A DNA stretch of 20,635 bases from an uncultured Lachnoanaerobaculum sp. (GTDB taxonomy: Bacteria; Bacillota; Clostridia; Lachnospirales; Lachnospiraceae), in NCBI GenBank assembly GCA_946999385.1, contig CAMQCZ010000025.1, forward strand, positions 1-20,635, given 5' to 3'. This document shows positions 15,645 to 20,635 of this stretch, piece after piece; the stretch's first letter is position 1; every line of letters begins with the position of its first letter. A program made the translations under genes and the position numbers. A model generated the notes under the pieces. The model was not told the DNA's origin and searched no databases. It saw nothing but the letters and a program-made list of their open reading frames with translations.

Positions 15645-17377
15645 TGACAAGGGTAGATATTATTTTAGAAAATGTAAATTATTTTAATTCGTCTTTTAAA
15701 AAATTTATTTTGGCAGATATTTCAATTCTTAATGGCAGATTTTACTATATAAGACCATTAAATAAAAAGGGAAGATTGAGGGATATTTTAGTTTGTGATA
15801 AAATCATAGATTTGGAAAATAAATATCTGATACCCGGTTTAATTGATATACATATGCATATTGAAAGCTCTATGCTTACTCCATTTCCATTTACTGAATA
15901 TGTTAAGCAATTAGGAATAACAACCTTGGTTGCAGAGCCACATGAGATGGCAAATGTAAAAGGTATAGAAGGACTTGAGCTTATGATAAAGGAGGGTGAA
16001 GCTTCAGATATTGATATTTTTTATGGAATACCCTCTTGTGTACCTTCAACCAATCCTGAGCTTGAAACTACAGGTGCAATCATAGATTATGATGCGATGA
16101 TGAAATTATCAAAAAATAAGTCTATTGCATGTCTGGGTGAGGTTATGAACTATAGAGGTGTAATAAAAGAAAATAATAATTTGGATGTAGTTAAATTTAT
16201 AAAAGATATAAAAAAAGAGAAGCCTGCGTATGTTGTAGAGGGGCATTGTCCTTCTTTGATTGATGAAGAGCTTGCACGTTTTATATATCTTGGAATAGAT
16301 TCTGATCATACTGAGCATAATTTGGAAGAGCTTATTCAGCGATATGAAATGGGAATGTTTGTGGAAATTCAAGCTAAAATGTTACATAATGATATTTTAT
16401 CATTTATTATTAGTGAAAATTTATATGAACAAACTGCTTTTGTAACTGATGATGTTATGGTAGATGATTTATATAATAAGGGACAGTTAAATTATATATT
16501 GAGAAAGGCTGTGGAAAAAGGCTTTCCTTTGGAGATGGCAATATATTGTGCAACAAAAACTCCTGCTCTAAGGATGAATTTTCGTGATAGGGGAGAAATA
16601 AAATCAGGATATTTGGCAGATTTTTCCATACATGAAAAGATAGAAGAGTTTAAACCGGAAATGGTATTTAAAAATGGTAGGCTTTTAGTTAAAAGAAAAG
16701 ATTTTAAGACAAATTTTAAAAAAGAATATTATCACAGCTTGAAGCTTTCGAGTATAAAGGAAGAGGATCTTTTAATACATTGTCCTAAAAAAGATAAAAT
16801 AAGATGTAGGATTATGAATATTATTGATGGAACAACACAAGTAAAAGAAAGCTTTATGGATTTAAATATAAAGGATGGTATACTATATTGGCAGGAAGAA
16901 AAAGAGCTTTTATTGGCTTGTGTATTTGATCGCTACAATGGAATAAATAAAGCTTTTGGACTTATTAGAGGTGATACTATAAAGCAGGGAGCTTGTGCTA
17001 CAACATGGTTCCATGATCATCATAATTTATTTGTTATGGGAAGAGATATTCCATCAATGATTAATATTGCCAATGAAATTATAAAGCTTGGAGGAGGCAT
17101 AGGTTTTTCAAAAAATGGAAAATTAAGTTCAATATTGCCTTTACCTGTAGCCGGTATCTTATCAGAAAAATCAGTAGAGGATTCTGCAAAAAGTCTTGAA
17201 AAAGTACGTAATGATTTAATTGAAAATGGTTATAAGCATTATAATCCTATTATGTCTATGGGTACTCTGGGGCTTGTAGTCAGTCCTTATCTTAAGCTTA
17301 GTGATAAAGGGCTTGTAGATATAAAAGCAGCTAAGATAGTTGATTTATTTGTAGAAGATGATGAGATATTAAAATAA
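15644..17377 (+). CDS. ade: Adenine deaminase
   Basis: Converts adenine to hypoxanthine and ammonia (AdeC family, amidohydrolase superfamily, binuclear metal). From the ATG at 15644 the protein is 577 aa, the usual family size. That start has GAGGAA just upstream and overlaps the permease stop; an in-frame ATG at 15608 lies inside the permease gene and is unlikely. Motifs: GLIDIHMHIESSMLTPFPF with the metal HxH at H70/H72, VAEPHEMANVKG, VEGHCPSL, the GIDSDHTEHN segment and FVTDDVM. The C-terminal AdeC domain carries FHDHHNLFVMGRDI and GGGIGFS. With the NCS2 permease it forms an adenine uptake and deamination pair. Confidence 0.95.
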   Translation: MTRVDIILENVNYFNSSFKKFILADISILNGRFYYIRPLNKKGRLRDILVCDKIIDLENKYLIPGLIDIHMHIESSMLTPFPFTEYVKQLGITTLVAEPHEMANVKGIEGLELMIKEGEASDIDIFYGIPSCVPSTNPELETTGAIIDYDAMMKLSKNKSIACLGEVMNYRGVIKENNNLDVVKFIKDIKKEKPAYVVEGHCPSLIDEELARFIYLGIDSDHTEHNLEELIQRYEMGMFVEIQAKMLHNDILSFIISENLYEQTAFVTDDVMVDDLYNKGQLNYILRKAVEKGFPLEMAIYCATKTPALRMNFRDRGEIKSGYLADFSIHEKIEEFKPEMVFKNGRLLVKRKDFKTNFKKEYYHSLKLSSIKEEDLLIHCPKKDKIRCRIMNIIDGTTQVKESFMDLNIKDGILYWQEEKELLLACVFDRYNGINKAFGLIRGDTIKQGACATTWFHDHHNLFVMGRDIPSMINIANEIIKLGGGIGFSKNGKLSSILPLPVAGILSEKSVEDSAKSLEKVRNDLIENGYKHYNPIMSMGTLGLVVSPYLKLSDKGLVDIKAAKIVDLFVEDDEILK

Positions 17378-17415
17378 AATTCTTATATTTATTTATAAGT
17401 TGAAATTGATAATTT

Positions 17416-17467
17416 AAAATGAGTCTTTAATTTGATTGATATCAATTAAATTAAAGACTCATTTTTT
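17416..17467. terminator. Bidirectional terminator between convergent ade and pflA
   Basis: A 50-bp palindrome (17416-17465) with a single mismatched pair, arms AAAATGAGTCTTTAATTTG and its complement, centre GATATC. T-runs follow on the plus strand and, through the AAAA at 17416-17419, on the minus strand. It lies between the converging 3' ends and can end both transcripts. Confidence 0.88.
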
Positions 17468-17476
17468 ATATATAAG

Positions 17477-18235
17477 CTATTTTGATTTTATTTCAAGTAA
17501 TCTAGCTTTTAAACCTTTTAGAATTATATTTCTTGCTTTTGCTGCATCATTTGCAGGAAGGGCTTTCACACCCTCAAGAGGATATGTAATACCTAAGGTT
17601 TTATATTTATTTACTCCCATAGTATGATAAGGAAGTACATCTAAGGCCTTTACATTTTTAAGTCCACCTAAAAAATAACCTAATTTATAAAGATAATTTT
17701 CATTGTATGTTATACCCGGTACAACGACATGCCTTATCCACATATCTTTATTATTATCAGATAAATATTTAGCAAATTCTAAAATATTGGCATTACTTGC
17801 TCCGGTAAGCTTTTTATGTTCTGAATCATCTATATGCTTAATGTCAAGAAGAAAAAGATCACAATATTTTATAAGTTCATTAAATTTTTTAAGTGTATTA
17901 ATATTATCCTTAGAAAAGGTAATACCACTCGTATCGACACAAGTATGTATGCCACGTTCTTTTGCTTTTTTAAATAATTCAATTACAAAATCTATTTGTA
18001 ATAATGGTTCGCCACCTGTACAAGTTATACCACCATCTTTTAAATATGCTTCATATGATGAGTAATCATTCAAAATATCATCAACAGATTTTTGATTTGT
18101 TGCCTGTATCTGCCATGTATCCGGATTGTGGCAATATTTACAACGTAAGGGGCAACCCTGAAAAAAAATAACATATCTTATACCTGGACCATCTACAGTA
18201 CCAAAAGTTTCAATAGAGTGTATATTACCTAACAT
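17477..18235 (-). CDS. pflA: Pyruvate formate-lyase-activating enzyme (radical SAM)
   Basis: Uses S-adenosylmethionine and a [4Fe-4S] cluster to abstract hydrogen from the PFL glycine, creating the glycyl radical. The 252-aa length matches the family. The cluster motif CPLRCKYC gives C28, C32 and C35. Before it comes the family N-terminus GNIHSIETFGTVDGPGIRYVIFFQ, and after it HNPDTW and GGEPLLQ (SAM-binding GGE). DVLPYHTMGVNKYKTLG is the usual C-terminal signature. The start is 6 nt after the stop of the radical-domain gene, whose 3' end supplies the ribosome binding site (GAAGGA). Its target glycine is therefore in the gene immediately upstream. Confidence 0.96.
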   Translation of the reverse strand: MLGNIHSIETFGTVDGPGIRYVIFFQGCPLRCKYCHNPDTWQIQATNQKSVDDILNDYSSYEAYLKDGGITCTGGEPLLQIDFVIELFKKAKERGIHTCVDTSGITFSKDNINTLKKFNELIKYCDLFLLDIKHIDDSEHKKLTGASNANILEFAKYLSDNNKDMWIRHVVVPGITYNENYLYKLGYFLGGLKNVKALDVLPYHTMGVNKYKTLGITYPLEGVKALPANDAAKARNIILKGLKARLLEIKSK

Positions 18236-18241
18236 TACTAA

Positions 18242-18481
18242 TTACATTCCTTCATGGAAAGTTCTTGAGATAACATCATTTTGTTGTTCTGTTGTTAATT
18301 TGTTGAAATTAACAGCATATCCAGATACACGTACTGTTAATTGTGGATATTTTTCAGGATGAGCCTGTGCATCTAAAAGTGTTTCCTTAGAGAAAACATT
18401 TATATTTAGGTGATGTCCACCATTTTCTGAATAACCGTCTAACATTGATACTAAATTATCTACTTGTGCATTTGTTGCCAT
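18242..18481 (-). CDS. grcA: Stand-alone glycyl-radical domain of pyruvate formate-lyase (GrcA-like)
   Basis: This 79-aa protein is the C-terminal radical domain of PFL: DNLVSMLDGY, GGHHLNINVF, TLLDAQAHPEKYPQL, then RVSGYAV with radical Gly54, and the family C-terminus DVISRTFHEGM. Full-length PFL carries this domain at its C-terminus; here it is a free polypeptide. AAGGAG 5 nt before the ATG shows it is translated independently. Known GrcA/YfiD (127 aa) is longer and substitutes for a damaged radical domain in enterobacteria, whereas this one appears to be the only radical domain of the locus. The frame matches the large ORF, but the reading between them contains several stops. Confidence 0.9.
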   Translation of the reverse strand: MATNAQVDNLVSMLDGYSENGGHHLNINVFSKETLLDAQAHPEKYPQLTVRVSGYAVNFNKLTTEQQNDVISRTFHEGM

Positions 18482-18597
18482 ATAAACTCCTTCTTTCTTT
18501 ACCTCATAAGGTAATTTTAATAATATGTTCCTAATTTCTTAGGTAATGTGAATAGTTACTATAGAGCAGAAGCTCAATATTATTTTATTTTCATCTG

Positions 18598-18816
18598 CTA
18601 ATTCTCATCAGGACTTATATCCAATAAAGTAGGTACTTGACAAGCTGAACTTGTACAAGCACAAGCCTTTTTGCTTGATAAATTTATATTATCAATATCT
18701 TCATCCTCTTGTAATGTAGCAGTTTGAAAAACATTAACATGTCCGGTACCCTGAGATATTTGTGAATCCAGTAATTCTACCAACCTATCAATATCTTTAT
18801 CATTATTTTGATTCAT
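18598..18816 (-). CDS. 72-aa ORF resembling the start of a PFL radical domain, with Cys-containing tail
   Basis: The start is set by a perfect AGGAGG (18823-18828) 6 nt before the ATG at 18816; the ATG overlaps the end of the large PFL ORF by 14 nt, so translation is probably coupled. Residues 6-35 (DKDIDRLVELLDS...GTGHVNVFQTATLQ) parallel VDNLVSMLDGY...HHLNINVFSKETLL of the downstream radical domain. After that the similarity stops: no RVSGYAV, but instead an acidic stretch, KKACACTSSAC with three cysteines and a TLLDISPDEN end. It could be a decayed original C-terminus whose job moved to the next gene, or a new small subunit. It lies in another frame from both neighbours. Confidence 0.6.
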   Translation of the reverse strand: MNQNNDKDIDRLVELLDSQISQGTGHVNVFQTATLQEDEDIDNINLSSKKACACTSSACQVPTLLDISPDEN

Positions 18817-20635
18817 TTTTTGCCTCCTCGTATAGAGCATCCAAATCAAGCTCTCCTGAGAAGATCTTATTATCTTTACCTAAGGCACCCGGTATTATTG
18901 AGAATGTATTTGAAATACCGTCCTGTGCATCACTGAATGGTAGCTTAGCTACAGATGCAAGTGAAGCTAAGGCTCCATGGGTATCTCTTCTATGCATTGG
19001 GTTAGCACCCGGAGCGAATGGTTCACCATATCTTCTTCCATCAGGTGTATTACCTGTCTTTTTACCATAAACAACATTAGATGTGATAGTAAGAATAGAC
19101 ATGGTAGGAATAGATTCACGATAAACATGGTGTTTTCTTATTTTATTCATAAAACGCTCTACCAAATCAACAGCTATCTTATCAACTCTGTCATCATTAT
19201 TACCATATTTAGGGAAATCACCTTCTACCTTATAATCATATACCAAACCTTCTTCATCTCTTATAACTTTAACCTTTGCATATTTGATAGCACTAAGAGA
19301 ATCGGCTACAACTGAAAGACCTGCTATACCGGTAGCAAAAAATCTTTTAACATCTCTATCATGTAAAGCCATTTGTAGTGATTCATAGCAATATTTATCA
19401 TGCATATAATGTATAACATTTAACGCATTTACATATAATTTTGCCAACCATTCCATCATATCATCATATTTTTGCATAACATCATCAAAATCAAGATAAT
19501 CACCTTCGACTCTACGATAACGAGGTCCTACCTGTACGTGAGACTTTTCATCAGCACCGCCGTTGATTGCATAAAGTAGGCATTTTGCAAGATTTGCTCT
19601 TGCTCCGAAGAATTGCATTTCCTTACCAACTTTCATAGAGGATACACAACATGCTATAGCATAATCATCTCCATGATCAGGCCTCATAATTTCATCATTT
19701 TCATATTGTATAGAAGATGTATTAATAGACATCTTTGCACAGAAGCGTTTAAATCCTGAAGGTAGAGCAGGAGACCAAAGAACGGTTAAGTTAGGCTCAG
19801 GAGCTGTACCCAAGTTAGTAAGCGTATGTAAATATCTGAAAGATGATTTGGTTACAAGTGGACGACCGTCAAGTCCCATACCTCCAAGTGATTCAGTAAC
19901 CCAAGTAGGATCACCTGAGAATAATTGATTATATTCAGGGGTACGAGCAAATTTTACAAGACGTAATTTCATAATGAAATGGTCGATAAGCTCTTGAGCT
20001 TCACTTTCTGTTATAACATTATTTTTTAAATCTCTTTCGATAAATATATCAACAAAGGTTGAAGTTCTACCAAGACTCATTGCGGCACCATTTTGTTGTT
20101 TAACAGCCGCAAGATATGCTATATACAACCATTGAATAGCCTCTCTGGCATTTGTAGCAGGTTCTGAAATATCAAAGCCATATATTTTTCCTAATTCCTT
20201 CAGTTCACCTAACGCACGAATCTGCTCTGCCAATTCTTCTCTTAGACGGATAGTTTTGCTTGTCATTCTTTCCAGTGAATATGCAAGCTGTTCTTTTTTA
20301 TCTTGTATTAAGAAATCAACACCATACAAGGCTACACGACGATAATCACCGATAATACGTCCACGACCATATGCATCAGGAAGACCTGTTATAATACCTG
20401 ACTTTCTTGCGGCTCTCATCTCAGGAGTATAAACATCAAATACACCCTGGTTATGTGTTTTACGATATGCTGTAAAAATATGTTTAACTTCATCGTCTAC
20501 TTTATAACCATATGATTCGCAAGCAAGCTCTGACATACGAATACCACCAAAAGGTTGTAAAGAACGTTTAAAAGGTTTATCAGTTTGAAATCCGACAATT
20601 TTTTCCAGATTTTTATCCAAATATCCCGGTCCATG
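18803..20635 (-). CDS. pflB: Pyruvate formate-lyase catalytic part, lacking the glycyl-radical domain (5' end outside window)
   Basis: Converts pyruvate and CoA to acetyl-CoA and formate. The reading frame is open to the window edge (HGPGYLDKNLEKIVGFQ), so about 85-95 N-terminal residues lie outside; the TTG at 20620 is not the start. Family blocks follow: PFGGIRM, RKTHNQGVFDVYTPEMR, GLPDAYGRGRIIGDYRRVALYG, NGAAMSLGRTSTF, YAIACCVSSM with the catalytic Cys pair (19646-19651), KTGNTPDGRRYGEPFAPGAN. After GISNTFSIIPGALGKD, where normal PFL continues into its radical domain, the protein ends with an 18- to 20-residue tail and a cluster of stop codons. The radical domain is encoded two genes downstream. 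Confidence 0.93.
   Translation of the reverse strand, partial: HGPGYLDKNLEKIVGFQTDKPFKRSLQPFGGIRMSELACESYGYKVDDEVKHIFTAYRKTHNQGVFDVYTPEMRAARKSGIITGLPDAYGRGRIIGDYRRVALYGVDFLIQDKKEQLAYSLERMTSKTIRLREELAEQIRALGELKELGKIYGFDISEPATNAREAIQWLYIAYLAAVKQQNGAAMSLGRTSTFVDIFIERDLKNNVITESEAQELIDHFIMKLRLVKFARTPEYNQLFSGDPTWVTESLGGMGLDGRPLVTKSSFRYLHTLTNLGTAPEPNLTVLWSPALPSGFKRFCAKMSINTSSIQYENDEIMRPDHGDDYAIACCVSSMKVGKEMQFFGARANLAKCLLYAINGGADEKSHVQVGPRYRRVEGDYLDFDDVMQKYDDMMEWLAKLYVNALNVIHYMHDKYCYESLQMALHDRDVKRFFATGIAGLSVVADSLSAIKYAKVKVIRDEEGLVYDYKVEGDFPKYGNNDDRVDKIAVDLVERFMNKIRKHHVYRESIPTMSILTITSNVVYGKKTGNTPDGRRYGEPFAPGANPMHRRDTHGALASLASVAKLPFSDAQDGISNTFSIIPGALGKDNKIFSGELDLDALYEEAKNESK

Noticed and set aside
18242..18816. 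pflB split as a single frameshift or sequencing error
   Set aside because: Several stops follow the pflB end in its own frame, the small ORF is in a different frame, and the radical-domain gene has its own start and ribosome binding site after a 116-nt gap.
18817..18849. Eleven-residue extension of the small ORF within pflB
   Set aside because: It has no ribosome binding site and lies in coding sequence; the internal ATG at 18816 has a perfect one.
20618..20620. TTG as the pflB start
   Set aside because: The frame continues upstream to the window edge with PFL-like residues HGPGYL, so the gene is cut by the window.

Overview
The window is AT-rich, densely coded DNA from a low-GC Bacillota, most likely an anaerobic fermenting member of the Clostridia/Tissierellia. 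The evidence is a meso-diaminopimelate dehydrogenase, an Asp23/Gls24 protein, a class II GalT, an oxygen-sensitive pyruvate formate-lyase (PFL) with its activase, and strong AGGAGG-type ribosome binding sites. I cannot name the genus from sequence alone.

Layout. Positions 1-215 hold tRNA-His and tRNA-Gln and their terminator. Positions 300-1550 (minus strand) hold tRNA-Leu(CAA) followed by ddh, with a hairpin between them. Positions 1700-7330 (plus) form a tight run from one good promoter: asp23-like, a Gx/HepI membrane protein, galT, a CobW GTPase with a tandemly repeated His-rich arm, a second CobW-like GTPase fused to a TIGR03943-like domain, and a LacI-type regulator. Positions 7370-14320 (plus) are an alpha-glucoside uptake and hydrolysis locus: promoter and operator, lipoprotein binding protein, an internal terminator, two permeases and two GH13 glucosidases. 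Positions 14343-17377 add an NCS2 purine permease and adenine deaminase with no terminator in between. A 50-bp palindrome separates these from the convergent PFL locus (17477-20635, minus), which runs off the window edge.

How the genes fit together. The binding protein and permeases import an alpha-glucoside oligosaccharide, using an ATPase encoded elsewhere. The two GH13 enzymes split it in the cytoplasm and the LacI protein probably regulates import. PFL converts the resulting pyruvate to acetyl-CoA and formate. GalT handles galactose, NCS2 plus Ade handle adenine salvage, and Ddh supplies meso-diaminopimelate and lysine.

The most unusual part is the PFL locus. The large ORF carries the catalytic Cys-Cys pair but ends before the glycyl-radical domain. 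That domain (RVSGYAV) is a separate 79-codon gene with its own ribosome binding site. Between them lies a 72-codon ORF that resembles the first part of the radical domain and then switches to a cysteine-containing tail. It looks like a PFL divided between separate polypeptides, followed directly by its activase.
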